Shown: positions 44,663-52,669 of the stretch, piece by piece
How the letters are laid out: every line of letters starts with the position of its first letter
Numbering within the stretch: the first letter of the stretch is position 1
Assembly: GCF_032594915.1 (NCBI RefSeq)
Contig: NZ_CP118733.1
Location: 2,046,001-2,110,000, forward strand
Reading direction: 5' to 3'
Length of the DNA: 64,000 nucleotides
Source of the DNA: Streptococcus sp. 29896
GTDB taxonomy: Bacteria; Bacillota; Bacilli; Lactobacillales; Streptococcaceae
The notes under the pieces: generated by a model
Databases searched by the model: none
The model's input: only the letters and a program-made list of their open reading frames with translations
Told to the model about the DNA's origin: nothing
Program-made: the position numbers and the translations under genes

Positions 44663-45427
44663 CTAAAATGGGTTTTCTTGTGTTGGTTTCCAGTCTTCAA
44701 AGTTAGTAGGCTCTGATTGATTGTTGGACTGTTTTTGTTGTTGTCGTTTTTCCTCGTGCTGCTTAACTTGCTCTACAGTTCTCAGCCCCTGTCCTTGCCA
44801 ATTTGCAAGAATTGTCCTAGTATATCTGATTGACTTACCTGCGTTCAAGATCGTTACTTCAAGAGCGTACAATAGCAATGATTGGCCATGAATTTTTAAC
44901 AAGTCCTCTACCTCTGCTATCATTGTCCCATTAACCGACATTTCACCAAAAGCTGACTTTAGTTTTTCAAAGATTAGATTTTTACCTTTGTCGTCCTCGT
45001 CTTTTTGACTTGACCTAGATTGACTTAAATTATATTGACTTGACTTATATTGACTTATATTGGGTGAACCATTGGTTTCCGTTTGGTTGTCCGTTGGTAA
45101 ACCGTTGGTTTTCTCAGGTGGTTTCTCCAGTAAATGTTTATAAATACTAGGGCTATATCTATCTTTTCTAACTGTATTCTGTTCATGAAAATCAGTAATG
45201 AAATACACCATCTCTTCATTAAGTGGTCTGATAAAGTCATTGACTATCAAAAGGCCCAAGCTATCTTCACTAACCCCTATCATTCTGACTACAGGAAAAG
45301 CCTCTACTACCCCATCATCATCTGAGTTCTGGATCAAGTGAAAATATAGAGCCTGTGCCTCTAATGGAAGGCGTAAAAAGCGCTGAGTTTGGGTTACTGT
45401 CTTGCTTATCATTCTTCTGTTTCCCAT
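44663..45427 (-). CDS. Replication initiator/replisome organiser
   Basis: 254 residues. The N-terminal winged-helix domain is of phage replisome-organiser type (FLRLPLEAQALYFHLIQNSDDDGVVEAF). A polar Asn/Ser/Gln linker (about 105-150) is encoded over iterons, and a DnaD-like C-terminal domain follows (FGEMSVNGTMIAEVEDLLKIHG, AGKSIRYTRTILANWQGQGL). The gene's ATG overlaps the upstream stop (TAATG). Together with the DnaC-like gene it gives the element its own replication module. Confidence 0.85.
   Translation of the reverse strand: MGNRRMISKTVTQTQRFLRLPLEAQALYFHLIQNSDDDGVVEAFPVVRMIGVSEDSLGLLIVNDFIRPLNEEMVYFITDFHEQNTVRKDRYSPSIYKHLLEKPPEKTNGLPTDNQTETNGSPNISQYKSSQYNLSQSRSSQKDEDDKGKNLIFEKLKSAFGEMSVNGTMIAEVEDLLKIHGQSLLLYALEVTILNAGKSIRYTRTILANWQGQGLRTVEQVKQHEEKRQQQKQSNNQSEPTNFEDWKPTQENPF
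45005..45109. repeat. Iterons inside the initiator gene (candidate origin)
   Basis: Two sets of direct repeats on the plus strand. TTGACTT or a one-base variant occurs at 45005, 45010, 45020, 45035, 45040 and 45050, spaced in multiples of five. CC(A/G)TTGGT-type repeats occur at 45069, 45079, 45091 and 45102, about one helical turn apart. They fall in the codons of the polar linker, the same relation as lambda ori within gene O. Confidence 0.7.
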
Positions 45428-45588
45428 TATTTCCCCCTGTGCATTCCTACAATGATGTCATAATAGGGATGACCTGCTGGAATGACATAAGTTGCTGGAT
45501 CAAACTCTACCCACTCTTCTTTACCATCAACAATTACTTTACGTAAGTTAGTGATTTTAGGTTTCCATTCCTTTTTCTCTCTAGCCAT
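45427..45588 (-). CDS. Unknown 53-residue protein
   Basis: Begins MAREKKEWKPKITNLRKV and ends IIVGMHRGK; basic at both ends with a beta-like centre (VIVDGKEEWVEFDPATYVIPAGHP). GGAGG precedes the ATG at 45588 and its stop overlaps the initiator gene by one base. No family recognised. The tight coupling to the initiator makes it a real gene. Confidence 0.7.
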   Translation of the reverse strand: MAREKKEWKPKITNLRKVIVDGKEEWVEFDPATYVIPAGHPYYDIIVGMHRGK

Positions 45589-45599
45589 TCTTTTCCCTC

Positions 45600-45866
45600 C
45601 TATTCAACTGCCAAAAAATTGTATATATCACTTTTGCGATAATATATTTTCTTGCTATTCTCAAATGGTGATTGATATGGCCTAAGCCCATGTTTTTCCC
45701 AATTATTGAGTGTTGTTCCGCTAATTCCTAACTTCTCCAGTAAATCAGCTCTAGAAATTAAATCCCAGCCGTCATTATGCTGTTTCTCAAGCTCAAGCCG
45801 TTTTTCTAAGTGGTTGCCCACTTTTTCCAGCAGCTCTAGCTCTGCTTCTCGTGATAATAGCTGCAT
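45600..45866 (-). CDS. Excisionase-like helix-turn-helix protein
   Basis: 88 residues. The C-terminal half is a MerR/Xis-type HTH (DLISRADLLEKLGISGTTLNNWEKHGLRPYQ...YYRKSDIYNFL); the N-terminal half is a charged helix. AAAGGAG precedes the ATG. It may drive excision or regulate the replication genes that follow; family position alone does not decide. Confidence 0.75.
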   Translation of the reverse strand: MQLLSREAELELLEKVGNHLEKRLELEKQHNDGWDLISRADLLEKLGISGTTLNNWEKHGLRPYQSPFENSKKIYYRKSDIYNFLAVE

Positions 45867-45916
45867 TTTATACCTCTCCTTTTATGGTGTTTGCCTTATT
45901 GTCGTGTTTAATTCGT

Positions 45917-46384
45917 TCATCTGTTCATAGCCTCCACAAACTCCGATTTTACTTGTGTTATCTTTTCGTGATAGCTAATTTTAGAGTTTGTCTGCTTAGC
46001 ATTGAAATATATCTCTTTTAGATTGAGTGTAGCTCCTAAATACTGCTCCTCTGTGAAAGTAATATAAGCTTGTTGCTCCTCTTCGGTTTCAAAGAATGTT
46101 TTAGCTTGCCTTTTGAAAAATGCTTGTCTCATAGCGTCAAATTCAAAGATACCAGGGTTAAAAATCATTCCTGTTGTATTTTGAGAAAGCACCCTTAGTT
46201 TTTGTGCTTCGTTTAACTCTGGAAGTTCAACCCATAGCAAACGCTGTAAGTCTTCTTTGAGCGCTCCTAATTGTCCTGATAAAAGCCATATCCTAGAAAA
46301 ATCATTGTTTTCATCTGCTAGGTGCAACTCTCTGCTAATTCTATCTAGACTTTTAGTAATGATGTCGTAAGTTGTTTCAGTCAT
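45917..46384 (-). CDS. Unknown protein of the early region
   Basis: 155 residues, acidic, largely helical (MTETTYDIITKSLDRISRELHLADENNDF...). No family recognised. It is the first long gene of the leftward (minus-strand) early operon of the element, ahead of the excisionase-like gene. Confidence 0.65.
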   Translation of the reverse strand: MTETTYDIITKSLDRISRELHLADENNDFSRIWLLSGQLGALKEDLQRLLWVELPELNEAQKLRVLSQNTTGMIFNPGIFEFDAMRQAFFKRQAKTFFETEEEQQAYITFTEEQYLGATLNLKEIYFNAKQTNSKISYHEKITQVKSEFVEAMNR

Positions 46385-46485
46385 GATGTTTTTCCTCGAT
46401 ATAATTTTATTTTATCTGTGTAGTGACCCTTGCGGGCTTTCTCCGTGAGTTCAAAAAGATTTTTGAATGTTTTCCTGCAGCCTTA

Positions 46486-46689
46486 TTATCCAAAGCCTAG
46501 ACTATTCCCAGCGGTTACCCGCTCCAGACTTATCAAGTAAGCCTGTGCCAAAATAATAGCCTTGCTGTGTGTAATTTTCTTAGGGTGGTTTAGGTTGCTC
46601 TGGGTCCATGACAACCTAATGCCGATACCAGCATCTAATACTTTTGCCCTGTCTAGTTTTAAGGGATAGCGCCCTCCGTCTGAACACAT
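46486..46689 (-). CDS. Doubtful small ORF in the early region
   Basis: 67 codons (MCSDGGRYPLKLDRAKVLD...). There is no ribosome site before the ATG, which lies against an operator-like dyad. Composition looks protein-like (LDAGIGIRL, SKAIILAQAYL). It could equally be an untranslated leader of the early operon. Confidence 0.3.
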   Translation of the reverse strand: MCSDGGRYPLKLDRAKVLDAGIGIRLSWTQSNLNHPKKITHSKAIILAQAYLISLERVTAGNSLGFG

Positions 46690-46808
46690 ATCACTATTTT
46701 TGTGATATAATTAAATAAATACCTAACTAAATCCCATACTTGCTTTTTGTGGTTTTAGTTATTTGATTGAAAAGCCTTGTGAGTTTGCCGACTGCTAAGG
46801 CTTTTTTG
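46688..46808 (+). ncRNA. Candidate small RNA with operator, promoter and terminator
   Basis: An extended -10 TGATATAAT (46703-46711) lies inside the dyad ATATCAC...GTGATAT (46688-46708). A rightward transcript from about 46718 would meet a terminator AAAAGCCTT/AAGGCTTTTTT (46770-46808), giving about 90 nt with no ORF. Its 5' part is the 31-base repeat also found before the integrase. There is no good -35, so the promoter is uncertain. Confidence 0.4.
46715..46745. repeat. 31-bp direct repeat, copy 1 (copy 2 at 47827-47857)
   Basis: 30 of 31 bases identical; the core is CTAAATCCCATACTTGCTT in both. The copies flank the divergent repressor pair; copy 2 lies 24 bases before the integrase start. 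Confidence 0.85.
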
Positions 46809-46846
46809 TTATCTAGATTTCTTTAAGTGAAAGGTAGCAAGAAATC

Positions 46847-47035
46847 TTATAAATCTTCTACTAGCCAGCTCATAACTGCCTGATAGATACGCTTTGGAGC
46901 GTCGTAGTCGCCATTTTCTACCTTGGTATAAGTTTGCGGCTTAATCCCTAGAATTTCAGCAACTGCTTTTTTCGTTTGCTGATTTTTAGCACGTTTGACA
47001 CGTACTTTTTCAGCTAACTCAGTTGTAATTAGCAT
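46847..47035 (-). CDS. Cro-like XRE regulator
   Basis: 62 residues, a single helix-turn-helix (ELAEKVRVKRAKNQQTKKAVAEILGIKPQTYTKVENGDYDAPKR pattern). AAAGGAG precedes the ATG at 47035. It is divergent from the double-HTH repressor; the shared promoter region holds three identical operators. By lambda analogy it would switch on the leftward early (replication/excision) operon side. Confidence 0.82.
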   Translation of the reverse strand: MLITTELAEKVRVKRAKNQQTKKAVAEILGIKPQTYTKVENGDYDAPKRIYQAVMSWLVEDL

Positions 47036-47055
47036 TGATATCTCCTTTCTAATCA

Positions 47056-47166
47056 GACTTTTTTGTCCGATTTCGATTATATAATACAGACTTTTTTGTC
47101 CTTTGTCAAGAATTAAAATCAAAAAAACAGACTTTTTTGTCTTTTTTTGCCGTAGTGTGTTATAAT
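47056..47166. promoter_or_regulatory. Divergent promoter region with three identical operators
   Basis: GACTTTTTTGTC occurs at 47056-47067, 47089-47100 and 47130-47141. Leftward promoter: TTGACA (47109-47104), 17 bases, TATTAT (47086-47081), with the middle operator in the spacer. Rightward promoter: TATAAT at 47161-47166, with the third operator over its -35. Three sites between divergent repressors is the classic temperate-phage switch layout. Confidence 0.82.
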
Positions 47167-47189
47167 GCTCTTTGAAAGGTAGCAAGACT

Positions 47190-47714
47190 ATGAATAAATT
47201 AAAGCAACTTAGAAAAAAGATAGGATTATCACAAGCTGATATAGCAAAAGAACTTAATATATCAGTAAAAACAGTTTCCCGTTGGGAAAACTTAGAAACT
47301 GATATCAAACCTAATAAAGCGGAAGAGTTAGCAGAATTGCTAGGTGTATCTGTTCCAATCCTACTAGGCTATGGATATAAAGAACCTGTTAAATATCTAG
47401 TTTGGCAGGATAACATAGCAAATCTTAGAAAAGAAAGAGGTATCAGCCAAGAAACATTATCAAAAGATACTGCTATCCCTTTAACTCTTATTAAGGAGTG
47501 GGAAAGTAATAGCGGAGGGTATACTGCCGAACAGCTGGAAAGATTATCAGACTACTTCGGTGTCTCAATCCCTGAGATAATTGGCTACTCTATCAGCCAT
47601 TCAGAATTAAGAGATTTAATCAATGCCCTTTCTGAGGAGAGCAAACAAAAACTGTTAGCTTACGCTAAAGATTTGAAGGCTTTGGAAGATTTCAACAAAG
47701 AAAACAACCCCTAA
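47190..47714 (+). CDS. Double-HTH CI-like repressor
   Basis: 174 residues with two complete XRE domains in tandem: residues 1-60 (LKQLRKKIGLSQADIAKELNISVKTVSRWEN pattern) and about 72-130 (IANLRKERGISQETLSKDTAIPLTLIKEWES pattern), then a short helical tail. There is no peptidase or RecA-cleavage domain, so release by SOS cleavage is unlikely; satellites are often derepressed instead by a helper phage protein binding the repressor (established for SaPI Stl; inferred here). GAAAGG lies ten bases before the ATG. Confidence 0.82.
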   Translation: MNKLKQLRKKIGLSQADIAKELNISVKTVSRWENLETDIKPNKAEELAELLGVSVPILLGYGYKEPVKYLVWQDNIANLRKERGISQETLSKDTAIPLTLIKEWESNSGGYTAEQLERLSDYFGVSIPEIIGYSISHSELRDLINALSEESKQKLLAYAKDLKALEDFNKENNP

Positions 47715-47880
47715 AACGCCCTCTAAGCGATTTTAACGTTCAGTAATATAAATTATCATCTTACCTAATACAAACGAAAATAGGGGCGTTCTCGTAACGC
47801 TCAGCGCCATATAAACACTAATATTCATAAATACTTAACTAAATCCCATACTTGCTTACTGATGTTAGAAAGGTATGATC

Positions 47881-49044
47881 ATGAATATTACAGAATACAA
47901 AAAGAAAAACGGTACTATCGTGTACCGCACTAGCGTTTATTTAGGAGTTGATAGACTAACAGGAAAAAAGGCTAGAACTACAGTCACGGCTAGCACTAAA
48001 AAGGGTGTTAAGGTCAAGGCTAGGCAAGTACAACTAGAGTTTGAGAAAAACGGTCATTGTGTCAAAGAGAAACCAGCTATTACTACTTATCGGGAGCTTG
48101 TCGCTCTGTGGTGGGAAAGTTACAAGAATACCATCAAGCCAAACTCCCAGCAATCTATGGAAGGCATTGTTAGACTTCATATTTTGCCTGTATTTGGAGA
48201 TTACAAGCTAGATAGGCTATCTACCCCTATCATCCAGCAACAAGTCAATAAATGGGCTGACAACGCCAATAGAGGTGTCAAAGGGGCTTATGCTAATTAC
48301 AGTTTTCTAAACAATATCAATCGCCGTATTCTTCAATATGGTGTGACTATGCAACTGCTGCAACATAACCCAGCCCGTGATGTTATTGTGCCACGTAAGC
48401 AGCAGAATAAAGGGCAAAAAGTCAAGTTCTTCAGCAATCAGGAATTGAAACAGTTTCTTGATTACCTGGATAGCTTGGATCAGTCAAATTATGGCGATTT
48501 CTTTGACTACGTTCTTTACAAGACTTTACTGGCCACTGGTTGCCGTATCGGTGAGGCTCTGGCGTTAGAATGGTCTGATATTGACTTAGATAGCGGTACA
48601 ATTAGCGTAACAAAAACGCTCAATCGATACCAAGAAACGAATACCCCAAAATCTGAATCAGGGCTACGGGATATTGAAATAGACAAGGCTACTGTATTAC
48701 TACTCAAGCAATATAAAAAGCGTCAGCAGGCTCAGGCTTGGAAGTTGGGGAGGTCTGTAAGTATTGTATTCACTCCATTTACTACCAAATACGCCTACGC
48801 TTGCCTACTCAGAAAAAGACTACAAAAGCATTTTAAGGCTGCTGGCGTTCCTGATATTAGTTTTCATGGTTTCCGCCATACTCACGCTACTATTATGCTC
48901 TACGCTGGAATAGAGGCCAAAGACTTACAATATAGGCTTGGTCATTCAAATATTGCCATGACCTTAAATACTTACGTTCACGCCACCAGGGAAGGTGCAA
49001 AAAAAGCCGTCTCAATCTTTGAGGCAGCTATCAGCAATTTATAA
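47881..49044 (+). CDS. int: Tyrosine recombinase integrase
   Basis: 387 residues: arm-binding N-terminus (about 1-60, KKNGTIVYRTSVYLGVDRLTGKKARTT), SAM-like core-binding domain (about 75-165) and catalytic domain with Arg in ATGCRIGEAL, HGFRHTHA (His-x-x-Arg), GHSNIAMTLNTYVHA (His and Tyr nucleophile). The start is the ATG at 47881 (AAAGG seven bases upstream); one six bases earlier is too close. It sits next to the rpsD attachment site. Confidence 0.93.
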   Translation: MNITEYKKKNGTIVYRTSVYLGVDRLTGKKARTTVTASTKKGVKVKARQVQLEFEKNGHCVKEKPAITTYRELVALWWESYKNTIKPNSQQSMEGIVRLHILPVFGDYKLDRLSTPIIQQQVNKWADNANRGVKGAYANYSFLNNINRRILQYGVTMQLLQHNPARDVIVPRKQQNKGQKVKFFSNQELKQFLDYLDSLDQSNYGDFFDYVLYKTLLATGCRIGEALALEWSDIDLDSGTISVTKTLNRYQETNTPKSESGLRDIEIDKATVLLLKQYKKRQQAQAWKLGRSVSIVFTPFTTKYAYACLLRKRLQKHFKAAGVPDISFHGFRHTHATIMLYAGIEAKDLQYRLGHSNIAMTLNTYVHATREGAKKAVSIFEAAISNL

Positions 49045-49129
49045 AAAATAAGGGTGTCCCACTTTAGGGCTACCCTCTTACTATACCAAAAATTAGCTAG
49101 GGATAGCTAAAAGGGTAGTAAAATCAAAA

Positions 49130-49160
49130 AAGCACTCTAGGATAGAGGCCTAAAGTGCTT
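49130..49160. terminator. Terminator serving rpsD, supplied by the element
   Basis: Arms AAGCACTcTAGG/CCTAaAGTGCTT pair with one mismatch. On the minus strand it is followed by TTTTTT, so it ends rpsD transcripts. It replaces the terminator left at 39497-39521. Confidence 0.8.
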
Positions 49161-49194
49161 AATTTCAAGGCTTTACAGCCTATCATATTCATTA

Positions 49195-49214
49195 AAATAT
49201 TACAACATTTTGTT
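49195..49214 (-). other. Attachment site, rpsD end
   Basis: 17 of 20 bases match 39536-39555. The site includes the last four sense codons and stop of rpsD, so integration leaves the protein sequence (N-K-M-L end) intact. Confidence 0.85.
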
Positions 49215-49811
49215 GTAGAATTCTACGACAAGAGCTTCGTTGATTTCTGGGTTGATTTCGTCGCGTTCTGGCAAGCGAGTCAATGAACCTTCCAATTTTT
49301 CAGCATCGAATGATACGAAAGCTGGACGTCCAAGAGTTGCTTCAACAGCTTCAAGGATAGCTGGAACTTTGATTGACTTTTCACGAACTGAGATCACTTG
49401 ACCAACTTCAACGCGGAATGATGGGATATCAACGCGTTTGCCGTCAACAAGGATATGACCGTGGTTTACGAATTGACGTGCTTGACGACGAGTAGTTGCC
49501 AAACCAAGACGGTAAACGACGTTATCCAAACGACGCTCCAAAAGAAGCATGAAGTTGAAACCAAGAGTACCTTGTTTGATTTTAGTAGCTTGTACGAACA
49601 AGTTACGGAATTGTTTTTCACCCAAACCGTAAGAGAAACGCAATTTTTGTTTCTCAGCCAATTGCAAACCGTATTCTGACAATTTAGAACGGTTGTTTGG
49701 TCCGTGTTGACCTGGTACGTAGTTACGACGTGCCAATTCTTTACCTGTACCTGTCAATGACAAGCCAAGACGACGAGCTTGTTTCCAAGATGGTCCTGTA
49801 TAACGTGACAT
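49200..49811 (-). CDS. rpsD: 30S ribosomal protein S4
   Basis: 203 residues. [26 protein letters not shown] start, S4 RNA-binding domain ([38 protein letters not shown] pattern), and the typical FYNKML end. AGGAGG precedes the ATG. An integrated element occupies its 3' end without changing the protein. A structured leader suggests autoregulation. Confidence 0.97.
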   Translation of the reverse strand: MSRYTGPSWKQARRLGLSLTGTGKELARRNYVPGQHGPNNRSKLSEYGLQLAEKQKLRFSYGLGEKQFRNLFVQATKIKQGTLGFNFMLLLERRLDNVVYRLGLATTRRQARQFVNHGHILVDGKRVDIPSFRVEVGQVISVREKSIKVPAILEAVEATLGRPAFVSFDAEKLEGSLTRLPERDEINPEINEALVVEFYNKML

Positions 49812-50003
49812 AGCTATGTCCTCCTAGAATAAAAAAATATTATTGTAGGAAATAACGTTTTAAGCAAACCTGATTCGTGCAGGAGGCCTTCATCGAAACA
49901 GCAACGATTACTCTTCTTGCTGACCTTCTGTTGACGAGCTTCATTTTGCTCTGCTGTTATTTCGCACAAAGATTAGTATATCACAAAAAAAAGGCTCTGT
50001 AAA
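49812..50003 (-). promoter_or_regulatory. rpsD promoter and structured leader
   Basis: On the minus strand TTTACA (50003-49998), 17 bases, TATACT (49980-49975). The leader of about 155 nt has a closing stem GAAATAAC (49963-49956)/GTTATTTC (49856-49849) and an inner AACAGCA/TGCTGTT pairing. Such leaders bind S4 in other Firmicutes; here that role is inferred from structure only. Confidence 0.65.
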
Positions 50004-50010
50004 GCCTTTT
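49989..50010 (-). terminator. Terminator after the DUF1307 gene
   Basis: AAAAGGCT/AGCCTTTT, 6-base loop, T-run on the minus strand. The rpsD -35 element lies in its loop and stem. Confidence 0.85.
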
Positions 50011-50548
50011 AGTCATTCATTTTTTCAAATCCGAGAAAGTAAAAGATCGTAGCAAACTCACTAGCCGTGGTCGTTTCGATATCCGCTAACATTTCCAAAT
50101 CACCTTCTCCAACAATTTGTGAAATCATGTTAAAATCAGCAATCGCAGGGTCGATGTCAATGACCAGACGCCACACTCTTTCCCTAGGAAAATGGCTTGC
50201 TACCTCAACTCCATCAACTGTTTCCAGCTCTGCCAATTCAGGAAGGGAGTACTCATAAAATAACTCCTCTAACATATCTCCAGCTTCTTTTGGACTCGAT
50301 GCTCCTATTTCACCGAGATAGGCATCAGTTAGTTCCACCTCGTAATAGACCTTGAATCGATGAACAGCATCCTGCTCATGAGTCATACTGAAATAAGTCC
50401 AAGCATTATCTGCTTCATCTGATACCAATCTATAAATATCAGTTCTTTGCTGACCTGAAGGAGCAACCGAATTGTTGTTTACTACACAGCCTACCAAGAG
50501 CATGCAGCTAACCAGTAGGAGAACTGCCCGTTTTAAACACTTCATCAT
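50009..50548 (-). CDS. DUF1307 lipoprotein
   Basis: 179 residues. Lipoprotein signal with lipobox LVGC (Cys21), then a DUF1307 (YehR-like) domain: YRLVSDEADNAWTYFSMTHEQDAVHRFKVYYEVEL pattern and a C-terminal half rich in acidic residues. Function unknown. There is no clear ribosome site; it starts nine bases after the veg stop, so translation is probably coupled to veg. Confidence 0.82.
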   Translation of the reverse strand: MMKCLKRAVLLLVSCMLLVGCVVNNNSVAPSGQQRTDIYRLVSDEADNAWTYFSMTHEQDAVHRFKVYYEVELTDAYLGEIGASSPKEAGDMLEELFYEYSLPELAELETVDGVEVASHFPRERVWRLVIDIDPAIADFNMISQIVGEGDLEMLADIETTTASEFATIFYFLGFEKMND

Positions 50549-50557
50549 GTCATCACA

Positions 50558-50809
50558 TTAGTCTAAATAATGAATCAAAATCTTTTCTGTCAAAATGTCC
50601 GAGTAAGTATAAGATTCCACAAAGGTATTGTTTGGATCTTCAAACTCAACGATAAAGAGAGATTGATATACCTCCACAATACGCCCCTGCTTATTCTTCT
50701 CACGCTTACGACCATTTTCAAGGGTCAATTCAACAATTTGTCCCTCATGGTCTTTAATATCTTGTTTAATTTGCTTCATTTTAGCAACATCTGTAAATGC
50801 ATCACTCAT
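50558..50809 (-). CDS. veg: Veg family protein
   Basis: 83 residues: MKQIKQDIKDHEGQIVELTLENGRKREKNKQGRIVEVYQSLFIVEF pattern, the Veg/DUF1021 fold. In Bacillus Veg promotes biofilm matrix gene expression; its role in streptococci is unclear. It begins three bases after the dnaB stop codon, in the gdpP-rplI-dnaB-veg run. Confidence 0.9.
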   Translation of the reverse strand: MSDAFTDVAKMKQIKQDIKDHEGQIVELTLENGRKREKNKQGRIVEVYQSLFIVEFEDPNNTFVESYTYSDILTEKILIHYLD

Positions 50810-50812
50810 TCT

Positions 50813-52168
50813 CTATCCATCCTCTCTCTTGGAAATACTTGCAAATTTATTGTATTCTTTTTGGAACATGAGTTCCACGGTACCACGCGCACCGGAACGG
50901 TTTTTCTCAATGATCACTTCAACCGTATTGTTTGGAATACCACCATCTTCTTGCTCACCACGCTCATAGTAATCATCACGATACAAGAAGGCAACGATAT
51001 CCGCATCCTGCTCAATAGACCCAGACTCACGAATATCGGACAAGACGGGACGCTTGTCCTGACGTTGTTCCACACCACGCGACAACTGACTAAGAGCGAT
51101 AACTGGCACTTTCAATTCCTTAGCCAAAATCTTCAACTGACGGGAAATCTCCGAAACCTCTTGTTGACGATTTTCCCGACCAGTACCTGTAATCAACTGG
51201 AGATAGTCAATCAAAATCAAACCAAGGTTTCCAGTCTCCTGAGCCAACTTGCGTGAACGCGAACGAATCTCTGTAATCTTGATACCAGGCGTATCGTCGA
51301 TATAAATACTCGCACGCGCCAGATTAGCCTGGGCAATGGTCAACTTCTTCCATTCTTCATCCGACAACTGACCAGTACGAATAGAACGCGAATTGATAAC
51401 TCCTTCTGCCGCCAACATACGGTCCACTAAGCTCTCCGCACCCATCTCCAGAGAGAAGATGGCAACTGTCAAGCCCAGCTTGGTCCCGATATTCTGAGCA
51501 ATATTGAGGGCGAAGGCCGTCTTACCAACGGCTGGGCGAGCCGCCAAGATGATCAATTCTTCTTCATGCAGACCCGTTGTCATGGCATCAAGAGCAGGAT
51601 ACCCCGTCGCAATCCCTGTGATATCCGATGTCTGCCGCGACCGGATTTCTAGATTTTCAAAGTTGGTATTGAGGACATCATCAATCCGCTTAAAGCCGCT
51701 TCGACTAGCCCCCTCACTAACATCGATTAAGGCCTTCTCTGCCTGGGCGATAATCTCATCTGACTCATCCGCACCTTCATAGGCAGAGTTGACGGCATCC
51801 GTCAACCGCTCAATCAGTTTCCGGAGGTTTGATTTCTCCGCGACAATCTTGGCATAATATTCCGCATTGGCGGATGTCGGTACAGAGTTGATGACTTCTG
51901 CCAAATAAGCCAAGCCACCAATACTCTCCAAATCACCATGATTGGCCAAATAGTTGCGCATAGTCGTCGCATCAATGGCCTCATTGCGGTCAGACAGGGC
52001 AATCATGGCCTTGAAAATCAGCTTATGGGCATGTTTGAAGAAATCCTCAGCCTCAATGTATTCTCGAACGAAGACCAACTTGCCTTCGTCAATGAAAATG
52101 GCACCTAAGACCGACTGCTCCGCTAAAATATCCTGGGGCTGAACCCGTAATTCATCAATTTCTGCCAA
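50813..52168 (-). CDS. dnaB: Replicative DNA helicase DnaB
   Basis: 451 residues: N-terminal helical domain (PQDILAEQSVLGAIFIDEG) and RecA-like helicase domain with Walker A ARPAVGKTAF, LILIDYLQLI and SDIRESGSIEQDAD. The start codon is TTG at 52168, preceded by GGAGGTGAGAAC; no better ATG exists. It is the likely target of the DnaC-like loader of the nearby integrated element. Confidence 0.96.
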   Translation of the reverse strand: MAEIDELRVQPQDILAEQSVLGAIFIDEGKLVFVREYIEAEDFFKHAHKLIFKAMIALSDRNEAIDATTMRNYLANHGDLESIGGLAYLAEVINSVPTSANAEYYAKIVAEKSNLRKLIERLTDAVNSAYEGADESDEIIAQAEKALIDVSEGASRSGFKRIDDVLNTNFENLEIRSRQTSDITGIATGYPALDAMTTGLHEEELIILAARPAVGKTAFALNIAQNIGTKLGLTVAIFSLEMGAESLVDRMLAAEGVINSRSIRTGQLSDEEWKKLTIAQANLARASIYIDDTPGIKITEIRSRSRKLAQETGNLGLILIDYLQLITGTGRENRQQEVSEISRQLKILAKELKVPVIALSQLSRGVEQRQDKRPVLSDIRESGSIEQDADIVAFLYRDDYYERGEQEDGGIPNNTVEVIIEKNRSGARGTVELMFQKEYNKFASISKREDG

Positions 52169-52207
52169 GTTCTCACCTCCTCCATCCTCTCCATTGAACT
52201 GACTGTA

Positions 52208-52660
52208 TTAGGCTTCTTTTACGCTCAAACGAATCTCACCAGTGATGTCCTGGTAGATTTTAACAGGGACTTCAATCAAGCCCAAGGCACGAATTGGGTG
52301 ATCCAATTGGATGTGGCGCTTGTCAATCTTGATTCCAAATTGTTTGCCTAACTCTTCAGCAATTTTCTTGCTGGTAATCGAACCAAATGTCCGTCCATCT
52401 GGACCAACCTTTTCCACAAATTGCACTAAGGTCGCTTCATCAGCCAATTTTGCCTTAATTGCTTCTGCCTCAGCCACCATCTCAGCGTGGGCTTTTTCTT
52501 TTGATTTCTCTTGGCCACGCAATTCGCTAATAGCTTGGTTGGTTGCTTCTTTTGCAAGGTTTTTCTTGATCAAAAAGTTTTGGGCGTAGCCTGTCGGCAC
52601 TTCCTTGATTTCACCTTTTTTCCCCTTACCTTTTACATCTGCTAAGAAAATAACTTTCAT
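52208..52660 (-). CDS. rplI: 50S ribosomal protein L9
   Basis: 150 residues: [37 protein letters not shown] N-terminal domain, a long connecting helix and a C-terminal domain ([19 protein letters not shown]). It lies nine bases after gdpP on the same strand, a conserved firmicute order. Confidence 0.96.
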   Translation of the reverse strand: MKVIFLADVKGKGKKGEIKEVPTGYAQNFLIKKNLAKEATNQAISELRGQEKSKEKAHAEMVAEAEAIKAKLADEATLVQFVEKVGPDGRTFGSITSKKIAEELGKQFGIKIDKRHIQLDHPIRALGLIEVPVKIYQDITGEIRLSVKEA

Positions 52661-52669
52661 CTGCTTTAC

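Larger units (their letters stand above)
39536..49214. mobile_element. Integrated satellite (PICI-like) element in the rpsD 3' end
   Basis: About 9.7 kb bounded by the rpsD-tail attachment sites. Order from the integrase end: integrase, divergent repressors with three operators, excisionase-like protein, replication initiator with iterons, DnaC-like loader, small phage genes including a minor-capsid-like protein, DUF1492, then cargo. There are no portal, terminase large, tail or lysis genes. That set fits a phage-inducible chromosomal island rather than a prophage; a heavily deleted prophage is the alternative. The element supplies rpsD with a new last codon and a new terminator. Confidence 0.8.

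Noticed and set aside
50570..51256. 228-codon plus-strand ORF over veg and dnaB
   Set aside because: Antisense to two well-supported genes.
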